Assembly (NCBI GenBank): GCA_937907435.1
Contig: CALCIA010000340.1
Coordinates: forward strand, 1 to 13,932
Direction of reading: 5' to 3'
DNA from: an uncultured Actinomycetes bacterium
Lineage (GTDB): Bacteria > Actinomycetota > Thermoleophilia > Solirubrobacterales > 70-9
Length of the DNA stretch: 13,932 nt
Part shown: positions 7,088-13,756 of the stretch, one piece after another
Layout: every line of letters begins with the position of its first letter
How positions within the stretch are numbered: the stretch's first letter is position 1
Program-made: the position numbers and the translations under genes
The notes under the pieces: generated by a model
Told to the model about the DNA's origin: nothing
Database searches by the model: none
What the model saw: only the letters and a program-made list of their open reading frames with translations

Positions 7088-8817
7088 CCCGCCGTCCCCT
7101 TCCGCAGGGTCAGCCGCACGCCCTGCCGCCGCACCGTGCCGCCGTCGGGCTTGAAGGCGACGGTCACCTGGATCCGCGCGCGGTGGCGGCGCGCGAGGCG
7201 TAGGGCAAGAGCACGCTGCGGGCGGACCGCCAGCGCCACGTGCCCGGCCTTCCTCGCGTGCCGGTGGACGCCGCGGAGCCCCTTGCCGGTCAGCGTGAGC
7301 GTCCCCGGCCCGGGGACCGCGACGATCAGCGTGGCGGTGCCGTGCCGGCGGTCGATCCGCCGCCGCAAGGTGAAGCGGTTCGACGGGACGACGGCACCGG
7401 CGCCGCCGCGCGTCGCGCCTGTCGCCCCGGGAGTCGGTCCCGGCGCCTGGCCACCGCCGCCCCCGGTCCCTTCGCCGCCCGACCCGCCGCCGGCAGGGAA
7501 GGTCGCCGCGACCCGTTCGGCGGTCGCCTGCACTTCCGCGGCGGTCGTGCCCTGGACGTAGGCGGCGCGGACCGTCGCGACCCCCGTCGCCGGGACCGCC
7601 ACCGTCTGGTGCAGGTAGAAGTAGCTGCCTTCCGAGTAGACGCTGTCGAAGTGGGCGGTGGGGCTCGGCCGTTCGTAGACGATCGCGCCCTGGCCCGTCG
7701 TCGGATCGCCGTCCGCCGCGCCGAGTGAGCGCGCGTAGACGATCGCGGGCGCGGTCGAGGGCAGCGCGACCGTGTCGCCGACCGCATGGGTCGCGAAGGC
7801 GTCCTCGCCGGGGAAGCGGTAGGCGACTTCGCCGGCGGGGAAGGCGCCGAGGACGAAGCCCTGCTGGGGCAGCAGGTCGAGCGCGTGGGGCGCGCCGTCG
7901 GTGCTGGCGAAGCGGTCGGTGATCGTCACCAGCCGGCCCCCTTCGCTCTGCTCGATCGTGCGTTCGTCGCTTACCCCGCTCGGCGCGAAGGCGCCGCACG
8001 TCGCGGGCGGGGTCGCCGCCCCGGGGCAGGTGACCAGCGGCTCTGACTCGACGATGGCGAGGTCGCCGGTCAGCGGGTTCTGGACGTAGCTGAAGGTCAG
8101 GGACGGCAGGCCCGTCGCTTCTTCGCCGAGCGTCGCCGCGCTCGCGGTCCCGTAGGCGTCGGTGCCGTCGACCTGGATCTGGGAGCGGTTCGCCCCGGGT
8201 TCTTCGAGCACCCCGTAGCCGTCGTCGCAGGCAAACGTCGCGCTGGTGTATTCCAGGTCGGCGTTGTAGAGGTGGCCGTCTTCGATCCCGCATTCGGAGA
8301 GCGAGGCGTACTCGTCGGCCGCGTCAAGCTGTTGGCCGATGACGAAGAAGTCGACGGGGGTGCCGGCGTCTGGTCCGGATTCGACCTTGTAAGTGCGCGC
8401 CCGGCCGATCGAGGTGACCGGTCCGGTGAAGGCGCTCGGATCGCCCGACACGTAGCTGCTCGGCACCGCCCGCAGCTTGCACAGCTGGTTCCCGAGATAC
8501 GTGGCGGGGACGTCGACCGAGAAGCTGCCGTCGGCCGCGAGCGGCACCCCCAGGTAGACGAGGCTGTAGGCCCCGCTCAGGTCGAAGCAGGCGATGTTGA
8601 CGGTGTCGACGAGCGGTTGGGTGCTGTCCGTGGTCCCTTCGACCCGCACCGTCCGCGGCGGCGGCGCGTCTTCGTCGGTCACTTCATAGAACGGGTCCGC
8701 GCTGGGGACGGTGATGTGCGATTTGGTGACGACGGCCTGTGCGGCGGGCGCGAGTGCGAGGCCGAGCAAGGCGACGCACGCGACGGCGAGCGGGGTCCGG
8801 AGGGAGAGCAAGCGCAT
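7084..8817 (-). CDS. Large secreted protein of unknown function, first gene of operon
   Basis: A 577-residue exported protein. Residues 1-28 are a clear signal peptide ('LAVACVALLGLALAPAAQA'). Residues 29-440 are a beta-rich extracellular region with several cysteines (77, 113, 176, 197, 264, 274) and no catalytic motif I recognise. A Gly/Pro-rich linker follows (443-475), then a basic C-terminal module (478-577) with 'GTATLIVAVPGPGTLTLTGKGL' and alternating basic strands, which I associate with Solirubrobacterales surface proteins. The basic tail could bind anionic wall polymers (inference). The ATG at 8817 is preceded by GAGGGT and gives the signal peptide its normal length; an upstream extension would run into the hairpin at 8924. 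It carries copy 2 of the three-block upstream element, and its stop overlaps the next ATG. Confidence 0.85.
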   Translation of the reverse strand: MRLLSLRTPLAVACVALLGLALAPAAQAVVTKSHITVPSADPFYEVTDEDAPPPRTVRVEGTTDSTQPLVDTVNIACFDLSGAYSLVYLGVPLAADGSFSVDVPATYLGNQLCKLRAVPSSYVSGDPSAFTGPVTSIGRARTYKVESGPDAGTPVDFFVIGQQLDAADEYASLSECGIEDGHLYNADLEYTSATFACDDGYGVLEEPGANRSQIQVDGTDAYGTASAATLGEEATGLPSLTFSYVQNPLTGDLAIVESEPLVTCPGAATPPATCGAFAPSGVSDERTIEQSEGGRLVTITDRFASTDGAPHALDLLPQQGFVLGAFPAGEVAYRFPGEDAFATHAVGDTVALPSTAPAIVYARSLGAADGDPTTGQGAIVYERPSPTAHFDSVYSEGSYFYLHQTVAVPATGVATVRAAYVQGTTAAEVQATAERVAATFPAGGGSGGEGTGGGGGQAPGPTPGATGATRGGAGAVVPSNRFTLRRRIDRRHGTATLIVAVPGPGTLTLTGKGLRGVHRHARKAGHVALAVRPQRALALRLARRHRARIQVTVAFKPDGGTVRRQGVRLTLRKGTAG

Positions 8818-8847
8818 GCGAGGACCCTCGCCGCCGGCGCCGCGTCC

Positions 8848-8890
8848 CGCATCGGTCCCCCCGCCTGATCTTTTCCCGCGGCCCCTCCGA
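8848..8890 (-). promoter_or_regulatory. Three-block upstream element of the secreted-protein operon (copy 2)
   Basis: Minus-strand order: TCGGAGGG, 9 nt, AAAGATCAGG, 8 nt, CCGATGCG, then exactly 30 nt to the ATG at 8817. It matches copy 1 at 2733-2776 although the surrounding sequence and the two coding regions are unrelated. It is probably the promoter and/or an activator site. Confidence 0.6.
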
Positions 8891-8923
8891 TGTTTGGTGA
8901 GCGGCCGGGCGGAGGGCCGGGGG

Positions 8924-8970
8924 GTGAGTTCGCACTTCTCCGCGCTATGCGCGGAGAAGTGCGAACTCAC
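8924..8970. terminator. 22-bp perfect hairpin with 3-nt loop
   Basis: Arm 8924-8945 (starting GTGAGTTCGC) is perfectly complementary to arm 8949-8970, with loop TAT. It starts 21 nt beyond the stop of the baeRF-like gene, so on the minus strand it ends that gene and also separates it from the operon promoter at 8848-8890. It has no U-tract. Confidence 0.75.
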
Positions 8971-8991
8971 CTGTGACGCCGACGTCGGGGC

Positions 8992-10116
8992 TCAGACCGC
9001 GTAGCGGAGGATCGCGGCGGCGGGGGCCTCGGCGGGGACGTCGGCCGCGCGGACCGCCAGCACCCGGCCGTCGGCCAGCAAGGTCCGGCGGGCGAGCTCG
9101 TCGGCGACGCTGTAGTCGCCCGGCTGGTCCTCCGGGTCGAGGGCGACGGCGCCGGTCTGCTCGTCGATCGTGCCGGTGAGGTTCGAGTCGATGTCGACGA
9201 AGAGGGTTTCGACGGCGCCGAAGGTGGCGGCGCGGGCGAGGTCGTTGATCTCCACCGCGGTGCGACCCGCCGCCGAGCGCTCCTCGAAGCGGTCGCGCAG
9301 GGCGCGCAGCTCCTCGGCGTAGAGGCGGTCGAGGATCGGGCGGGCCGCTTCGCCGAGCTCGGCGTCGGTGCGGGCCTCCGGGCTGCCCTCGATCGTCGGG
9401 CCGGCGAGGTGCGGGTAGGAGTTGACGGCGCGGAAGATGCCGTCGATCGGTTGGGCCGCGGCGAGGATCAGCGGCACCGACTGGCCGGAGAGGACCGGCC
9501 GCAGCGCCCGGTCGACGGCGCGCGCGTAGCTGCGCACCAAGGTCTTGCGCCCCTCGGTGCCCTGGAGCCGCCGCGCCGGCGAGCGGTCGGTGATCGAGGA
9601 TTTGCCGGCCGCGGCGGCGGCGTCGCTCGGCAGGTCGGGCACGCTCACCTCGAAGGTCGGCAGGTCCGGCGTCACCTCGAGCAGCCGCACCGAGCCCTCC
9701 GCGAGCGCGAGGACGAAGGCGGTCTGCGGGAAGGTCACCGCGCGCAACAACGGCTTGACGTAGAAGCGGTCGGCGACCTGGACCGCCTCGGTGAGCCGGT
9801 TCGGCAGCCGGAAGCTGCGCAGCCCGCCGGCCCCGGCGAAGACCGCGAGGCTGTGGGACAGCTCCGTCCAGAAGGCGTCGTCGGCGTGCAGGTCGTCGAG
9901 CTCCTCCTCGACCTCCGCCAGATCCCGCGCCGCGAGGCCGCGCGCCCGCAGCTCCTCGACCGCCTCGCGGGCCAGGTTCTTGAAGGCGATCCGGTCGCCC
10001 TCCGCCGCCGGCGTCACCGGCGTGGTGGGGAGGTAGATCGAGACGAGGCCCTCGCCCCGCGCCTCGAGCAGCCGCTCGATCTCGCCGCCGCTGGGGATGT
10101 CCGTGTGCAGGGCCAT
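8992..10116 (-). CDS. baeRF-type (bacterial archaeo-eukaryotic release factor-like) protein
   Basis: A 374-residue cytoplasmic protein of the baeRF superfamily, bacterial relatives of eRF1/Pelota that are predicted to act on ribosomes. Family 11 is my best guess, not verified. Recognised features are the opening 'VSIYLPTTP', the acidic helix 'LAEVEEELDDLHAD', 'SLAVFAGAGGLRSFRLPNRL', 'VADRFYVKPLLRAVTF' and 'FVLALAEGSVRLLEV' in the middle, and a C-terminal eL30/eRF1-like part with 'ATFGAVETLFVDID' and 'DYSVADELARRTLLADGRVL'. No GGQ motif is seen. The ATG at 10116 is chosen because GGGAGG lies just upstream; the longer frame to 10182 has no ribosome site. It is a single-gene unit, divergent from the exporter, with a strong hairpin after its stop. 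A link to the drug exporter through translation stress is possible but speculative. Confidence 0.75.
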   Translation of the reverse strand: MALHTDIPSGGEIERLLEARGEGLVSIYLPTTPVTPAAEGDRIAFKNLAREAVEELRARGLAARDLAEVEEELDDLHADDAFWTELSHSLAVFAGAGGLRSFRLPNRLTEAVQVADRFYVKPLLRAVTFPQTAFVLALAEGSVRLLEVTPDLPTFEVSVPDLPSDAAAAAGKSSITDRSPARRLQGTEGRKTLVRSYARAVDRALRPVLSGQSVPLILAAAQPIDGIFRAVNSYPHLAGPTIEGSPEARTDAELGEAARPILDRLYAEELRALRDRFEERSAAGRTAVEINDLARAATFGAVETLFVDIDSNLTGTIDEQTGAVALDPEDQPGDYSVADELARRTLLADGRVLAVRAADVPAEAPAAAILRYAV

Positions 10117-10168
10117 CGCGCCTCCCGTCCTCGCCGTTTCCCGTCTGCCGAAACCTTGTGTGACCATA

Positions 10169-10210
10169 CTCCGGAGCGGCAACTCCGTTTTAACGGAGCG
10201 CTAGCTCCGG
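10169..10210. promoter_or_regulatory. CTCCG/CGGAG half-site array (probable TetR-type operator)
   Basis: The core is an inverted repeat, CTCCGTT-TT-AACGGAG (10183-10198). It is flanked by a CTCCGGAG palindrome (10169-10176) and a further GCTCCGG (10204-10210), giving five CTCCG or CGGAG pentamers in 42 nt. The array lies in the divergent gap between the baeRF gene and the exporter, immediately upstream of the exporter's likely -10. The core size suits a TetR dimer, and the TetR encoded at 11798 is the obvious candidate (inference). Confidence 0.6.
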
Positions 10211-10217
10211 TTCGTGC

Positions 10218-10223
10218 TAAGGT
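10218..10223 (+). promoter_or_regulatory. Likely -10 (TAAGGT) of the exporter
   Basis: TAAGGT fits TANNNT and ends 8 nt before the ATG at 10232, which suggests a leaderless or nearly leaderless message. The half-site array occupies the -35 region, so a bound repressor would block polymerase. Confidence 0.45.
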
Positions 10224-10231
10224 GCCCGGCC

Positions 10232-11698
10232 ATGAACCGGAGCGATCACTCTCACTTCAATCCGTGGCTGGCCCTGGTCGTCGTCTGCTTCGGCCAGTTC
10301 ATGGTCGTCCTCGACGCGACGATCGTGAACGTCGCGCTGCCCGCCATCCAGACCGACCTCGGCTTCTCCGACACCTCGCTGGCCTGGGTCGTCAACGCCT
10401 ACACGCTGTTCTTCGGCGGCTTCCTGCTGCTCGGCGGACGCGCCGCCGACCTGCTCGGCAGGCGCTCGCTGTTCCTCGCCGGCGTCGCCCTCTTCTCCGC
10501 CGCCTCACTGTTCAACGGGCTCGCCACCTCGGAGGCGATGCTGATCGCCGGCCGCGCGGTCCAGGGCCTCGGCGGCGCGATGCTCTCGCCCGCGGCGCTC
10601 TCGGTCATCACCACGTCATTCGACGAGGGGCCCCAGCGCACCAAAGCGCTCTCGGTCTGGGCGGGCGTCGCCGCGGGCGGCGGCGCGGTCGGCCTGCTGC
10701 TCGGCGGCTTCCTGGTGGAAAGCCTGTCATGGGAGTGGATCTTCTTCGTCAACGTGCCGGTCGGCGTGGCGATCGTCTTCGCCGCCCTCAGATGGGTCCC
10801 GAACTCGGTCCAGGAGGGCGCCCTGCGCCACTTCGACATCGCCGGGGCGACCACCGTCACCGGCGGTCTCGTCGCCCTCGTCTACGCGATCGTCGAGGCT
10901 TCGAGCTGGGGCTGGACCTCCGGCAAGACGCTCGGCGTCGCCGCGCTCGGCATCGCCCTGCTGGTCGCCTTCGTCTTCATCGAGCGACGCTCGCCCGCCC
11001 CGTTGGTGCGCCTCGAGCTGTTCCGGCTGCGCTCGCTGGCGACCGGCAACGGCGTCTTCCTGATGGTCGCGGGCGGCCTCTTCGCGATGTTCTACTTCGC
11101 CTCGCTCTATTTGCAGAACATCCTCGGCTACTCGCCGCTGACCACCGGCCTCGCCTTCCTGCCGGTGACCGCGGGGATCGGGATCGGCGCGACGATCGCC
11201 GAGAAACTGATCCCCCGCGTCGGCCTGCGCCCGGTGCTCCTGGCCGGGATGCTGCTTGCCGCCGCGGGGCTCGCGGTGCTTGCCGCCACCACCGAGGTCG
11301 GCGGCCACTACCCGGGCATCGTCGGCGGGCTCTTCCCGATGTCCATCGGGATGGGGGCGACCTTCGTCTCCCTGACCCTGGTCGCGACGACCAACGTTGA
11401 GGCCGCCGACGCCGGCCTCGCGTCGGGGATCTTCAACACCTCGCAGCAGATCGGCGGCGCGCTCGGACTCGCGGTCCTCGCCAGCATCGCCAACTCGAAG
11501 ACCTCCGACTTCCTCGGCGGCGTCGTCGGCAAGCCGAGCTTCCTCGACCAGCAGGAAGCGCTGGTCGCCGGCTTCCAGACGGCGTTCATCGTCGCCGCGG
11601 CACTGGTCGCCGCCGGCACGGTGCTCGCGGCGCTGCTGCTGCGCCGGCGCGACGTCGCCCGGATCGAGTCCGGCGACACCGTCGCGATCCCGGCCTGA
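10232..11698 (+). CDS. DHA2-family (EmrB/QacA-type) MFS drug exporter
   Basis: A 488-residue inner-membrane protein of the 14-helix drug:H+ antiporter family, exporting small toxic compounds; its substrate cannot be read from sequence. Family motifs are in order: D1 'LDATIVNVALP' (28-38), motif A 'GGRAADLLGRR' (68-78), motif B-like 'AGRAVQGLGGAM' (106-117), and motif C region 'GAVGLLLGGFLVESLSWEWI' running into 'FFVNVPVG' (151-178). Hydrophobic segments continue to about 465, followed by a short charged tail. The length is normal. The ATG at 10232 is preferred to the GTG at 10214, which falls inside the likely promoter. Regulation by the TetR protein encoded two intergenic gaps downstream is likely, given the operator-like array upstream. 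A hairpin starts 19 nt after the stop. Confidence 0.93.
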   Translation: MNRSDHSHFNPWLALVVVCFGQFMVVLDATIVNVALPAIQTDLGFSDTSLAWVVNAYTLFFGGFLLLGGRAADLLGRRSLFLAGVALFSAASLFNGLATSEAMLIAGRAVQGLGGAMLSPAALSVITTSFDEGPQRTKALSVWAGVAAGGGAVGLLLGGFLVESLSWEWIFFVNVPVGVAIVFAALRWVPNSVQEGALRHFDIAGATTVTGGLVALVYAIVEASSWGWTSGKTLGVAALGIALLVAFVFIERRSPAPLVRLELFRLRSLATGNGVFLMVAGGLFAMFYFASLYLQNILGYSPLTTGLAFLPVTAGIGIGATIAEKLIPRVGLRPVLLAGMLLAAAGLAVLAATTEVGGHYPGIVGGLFPMSIGMGATFVSLTLVATTNVEAADAGLASGIFNTSQQIGGALGLAVLASIANSKTSDFLGGVVGKPSFLDQQEALVAGFQTAFIVAAALVAAGTVLAALLLRRRDVARIESGDTVAIPA

Positions 11699-11717
11699 CC
11701 CCGCATGTCCCCCGCCG

Positions 11718-11758
11718 CCCTCGACGCTTGTCGCCCTCTGGGCGACAAGCGTCGAGGG
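11718..11758. terminator. 19-bp perfect hairpin after the exporter gene
   Basis: Arm 11718-11736 (CCCTCGACGCTTGTCGCCC) pairs perfectly with 11740-11758 across loop TCT. It starts 19 nt after the exporter stop and 39 nt before the TetR start codon, separating the two transcription units. It has no U-tract. Confidence 0.75.
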
Positions 11759-11784
11759 GCGCGGTCGGCGTGGGGCGGGCGGGT

Positions 11785-11790
11785 TAGGCT
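11785..11790 (+). promoter_or_regulatory. Likely -10 (TAGGCT) of the TetR gene, leaderless-type
   Basis: TAGGCT ends 7 nt before the ATG at 11798, preceded by GGCGGGT. No ribosome site is present, which fits a leaderless message. A very similar GGCGGG-TAGCCT arrangement precedes the nitroreductase gene. Confidence 0.5.
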
Positions 11791-11797
11791 TTAGGCG

Positions 11798-12433
11798 ATG
11801 GCAGTGGTGGAGAGCGCACTCCGCGCCGATGCGGCGCGCAATCGCGAGCGGATCGTCGCCGCCGCGATGGAGGTGTTCGCGGAGCGCGGCCTGGAGGCCT
11901 CGACCGCGGAGATCGCCGCCCGCGCCGGGGTCGGCGAGGCGACGCTTTTCCGTCGCTTCCCGACCAAGGACGACCTGGTCACGGCGATCGTCGCGATGCA
12001 GTTCGAGGAAGCCGCCGCGCTGGCCGCCGAGTGCCTCGAGGACGACGACCCCTGGCGCGGCGTCGAACGCTTCCTCTACGGGATGGCGGAACGCGCCTCG
12101 GTCGACCACGGCGTCGCCGGCGCGGCGAAGGAGAAGTGCGTCGCCTCCCCGTCCCTGGCCGGCGAGCGCCGCCGCCTCATCGACCTCACCTCCCAGCTCG
12201 TCCGCCGCGCCCAGAAGGCGGACGCCCTGCGCGACGACATCGCGGGCCAGGACCTGATGTTCCTGATGTCCGCCGTCGCTTCGCTCTCCGACCTTCCCTT
12301 CCCCGGCCTGCGCGCCGACCTCTGGAAGCGTTATCTCGGCATCTTCCTCGACGGCCTGCGCCCCGAGGCCGCGACGAAGCTCCGTCCCGGGGCGCCCGCG
12401 CGCAAGCTGCTCGAAGCCCCCGAAGTCGAGTAG
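11798..12433 (+). CDS. TetR/AcrR-family transcriptional repressor
   Basis: A 211-residue DNA-binding regulator. The N-terminal HTH (about residues 14-60) has the usual elements: 'RNRERIVAAAMEVFAERG', 'STAEIAARAGVGEATLFRRF' and 'PTKDDLVTAIV'. The C-terminal ligand and dimer domain (about 70-195) is helical, with 'FLYGMAERASVDHGVAGAA' resembling the SbtR-like C-terminal type; that sub-assignment is tentative. Length is normal. It lies between an exporter and an F420-type nitroreductase, a common arrangement for control of detoxification genes, and the CTCCG array upstream of the exporter is its likely target. No comparable inverted repeat is visible at its own start, so autoregulation is not evident. 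The gap to the next gene is 29 nt without a hairpin. Confidence 0.92.
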   Translation: MAVVESALRADAARNRERIVAAAMEVFAERGLEASTAEIAARAGVGEATLFRRFPTKDDLVTAIVAMQFEEAAALAAECLEDDDPWRGVERFLYGMAERASVDHGVAGAAKEKCVASPSLAGERRRLIDLTSQLVRRAQKADALRDDIAGQDLMFLMSAVASLSDLPFPGLRADLWKRYLGIFLDGLRPEAATKLRPGAPARKLLEAPEVE

Positions 12434-12450
12434 CGGCGCCGGCCGGCGGG

Positions 12451-12456
12451 TAGCCT
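12451..12456 (+). promoter_or_regulatory. Likely -10 (TAGCCT) of the nitroreductase gene, leaderless-type
   Basis: TAGCCT ends 6 nt before the ATG at 12463 and follows GGCGGG, as at the TetR gene. This would allow the nitroreductase and glycosidase genes to be transcribed independently of TetR read-through. Confidence 0.45.
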
Positions 12457-12462
12457 CTCCGC

Positions 12463-12885
12463 ATGACTACTTCACAGGAGCTGTTCGGCGACGCACACGT
12501 CCAGCGCTATATCGAGACCGACGGGGAGGAGGGCTACGACTGGCGCAACGGGACGAAGATCCTGCTGCTCTTCACCAAGGGACGCAAGTCCGGCGAGGAG
12601 CGGGCGAACGCGCTGATCATGGAGCCCGACGGTGACGATTACCTGATCGTCGCCTCGAAGGGCGGGGCACCGGCGCCCCCGGCCTGGCTGCTGAACCTCG
12701 AAGCCCACCCCGACGCGGTCGAAGTCCAGGTCAAAGGCGACCGCTTCAAGGCCCGCGCCCGCACCGCGACGCCCGAGGAGAAGCCGCGGATGTGGCAGAA
12801 GATGACCGAAGCCTGGCCGGACTACGACAACTACCAGCAGAAAACGGACCGCGAGATCCCGGTGGTCGTGCTCGAGCGTGCGTAG
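12463..12885 (+). CDS. Deazaflavin (F420)-dependent nitroreductase family protein (DDN-like)
   Basis: A 140-residue cytoplasmic or membrane-associated oxidoreductase of the DDN/nitroreductase family (PF04075-type split beta-barrel), which uses reduced F420 to reduce quinones or nitro compounds. Family signatures are 'ILLLFTKGRKSGEERANAL' (33-51), 'YLIVASKGGAPAPPAWLLNL' (60-79), 'EVQVKGDRFKARAR' (87-100) and the C-terminal 'WPDYDNYQQKTDREIPVVVL' (118-137). The length is typical and the protein looks complete. Start 12463 is the first ATG and has a leaderless-type -10. Its last 8 nt overlap the GTG start of the secreted glycosidase gene in another frame. The substrate is unknown. Quinone or xenobiotic detoxification alongside the exporter is a reasonable guess. 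Confidence 0.9.
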   Translation: MTTSQELFGDAHVQRYIETDGEEGYDWRNGTKILLLFTKGRKSGEERANALIMEPDGDDYLIVASKGGAPAPPAWLLNLEAHPDAVEVQVKGDRFKARARTATPEEKPRMWQKMTEAWPDYDNYQQKTDREIPVVVLERA

Positions 12886-13738
12886 GCGTCGGGCGGCGCC
12901 GGCGGCGCTCCTCGTCTTCGCCTGCGCCGCCGCGCTCTTCGGCCTGATCACGGCCGGGCCCGCGGCCGCCGCGCCGGTCGTGAACCCCGCCTGCAAGTCG
13001 GTCGACGCGACCCACGGCGGTCGCTGGGCGCCTGGCCCGACCACCACCGCGTGGCAGTGGCAGCTTCAGGGCAAGATCGACACGAGCGACCCCGCCTGCG
13101 TCTTCGAGGTCGACGGCTTCGAAACCTCGAAGGCCACCGTCGCGGCGCTCCACCGCAAGGGCGTGAAGGTGATCTGTTACCTCGACGTCGGCAGCTGGGA
13201 GGAATACCGGCCCGACGAGGCCGAGTTCCCGAAGTCCGTGCTCGGCAACCGCTACGAAGGCTTCCCGGAAGAGCGCTGGCTCGACATCGCCCACTTCCAC
13301 GAGTTCGCGCCGATCATGAAGCGGCGCATCGCGATGTGCGCCCACAAGGGGTTCGACGGGGTCGAGCCCGACAACATCGCGGGCTGGGAAAACAAGACCG
13401 GCTTCCCGCTCACCCGCGCCGACCAGCGCCGCTACAACCTCTGGATCGCCCGCCAGGTCCACCGGCGCGGCATGGCGGTGGCGCTGAAGAACGACCCGCG
13501 CCAGGCGAGGGAACTCCTCGGCGCCTTCGACTTCGCGGTCGTCGAGGAGTGCTTCCAGTACCACGAATGCGGCTTCTTCAAGCCCTTCATCGACGCCGGT
13601 AAGGCGGTCTTCGAGGCCGAGTACGAACTGCCCCCCGCAAAGTTCTGCGCCGCCGCAAAGGCGCTCGGCTTCAGCGCGATCCGCAAGGGCCTCGAACTCT
13701 TCGCGAAGCCCTGGAGGCCCTGCGACCCGCTGCCCTGA
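12878..13738 (+). CDS. Secreted GH114-type glycosidase (endo-alpha-1,4-polygalactosaminidase family)
   Basis: A 286-residue exported TIM-barrel protein of the GH114 family, whose characterised members cleave alpha-1,4-linked galactosamine polymers such as those in fungal and biofilm matrix. Residues 1-32 are a signal peptide (RRRR, then a hydrophobic core ending AGPAAAA). The family pattern is visible: 'WQWQLQGKID' (60-69), 'VFEVDGFETSKATVAALHRK' (75-94), 'VICYLDVGSWEEYRPD' (98-113), 'GFDGVEPDN' (158-166), 'VALKNDP' (201-207) and 'VVEECFQYHECGFF' (221-234). D160 and E223 or E224 are the likely catalytic acids, by position only. The GTG start gives a proper signal peptide and overlaps the nitroreductase gene by 8 nt, so translation may be coupled. 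A hairpin starts 18 nt after the stop. The actual substrate is unproven. Confidence 0.88.
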   Translation: MRRRRAAPAALLVFACAAALFGLITAGPAAAAPVVNPACKSVDATHGGRWAPGPTTTAWQWQLQGKIDTSDPACVFEVDGFETSKATVAALHRKGVKVICYLDVGSWEEYRPDEAEFPKSVLGNRYEGFPEERWLDIAHFHEFAPIMKRRIAMCAHKGFDGVEPDNIAGWENKTGFPLTRADQRRYNLWIARQVHRRGMAVALKNDPRQARELLGAFDFAVVEECFQYHECGFFKPFIDAGKAVFEAEYELPPAKFCAAAKALGFSAIRKGLELFAKPWRPCDPLP

Positions 13739-13756
13739 GGCCGCCCCCTCGCTCCC

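Noticed and set aside
8818..8970. Longer N-terminal extension of the secreted protein gene up to 8970
   Set aside because: It would place the hairpin and the upstream element inside the coding region and bury the signal peptide behind about 50 residues; the ATG at 8817 has GAGGGT upstream and a standard signal peptide.
9409..11400. Long plus-strand frame overlapping the baeRF gene and the exporter
   Set aside because: It is antisense to baeRF and out of frame with the exporter, Arg-rich and without recognisable domains.
10727..12109. 460-codon minus-strand frame over the exporter and TetR genes
   Set aside because: The translation is Gly/Asp/Arg-rich antisense shadow, and it crosses a terminator hairpin and two well-supported plus-strand genes.
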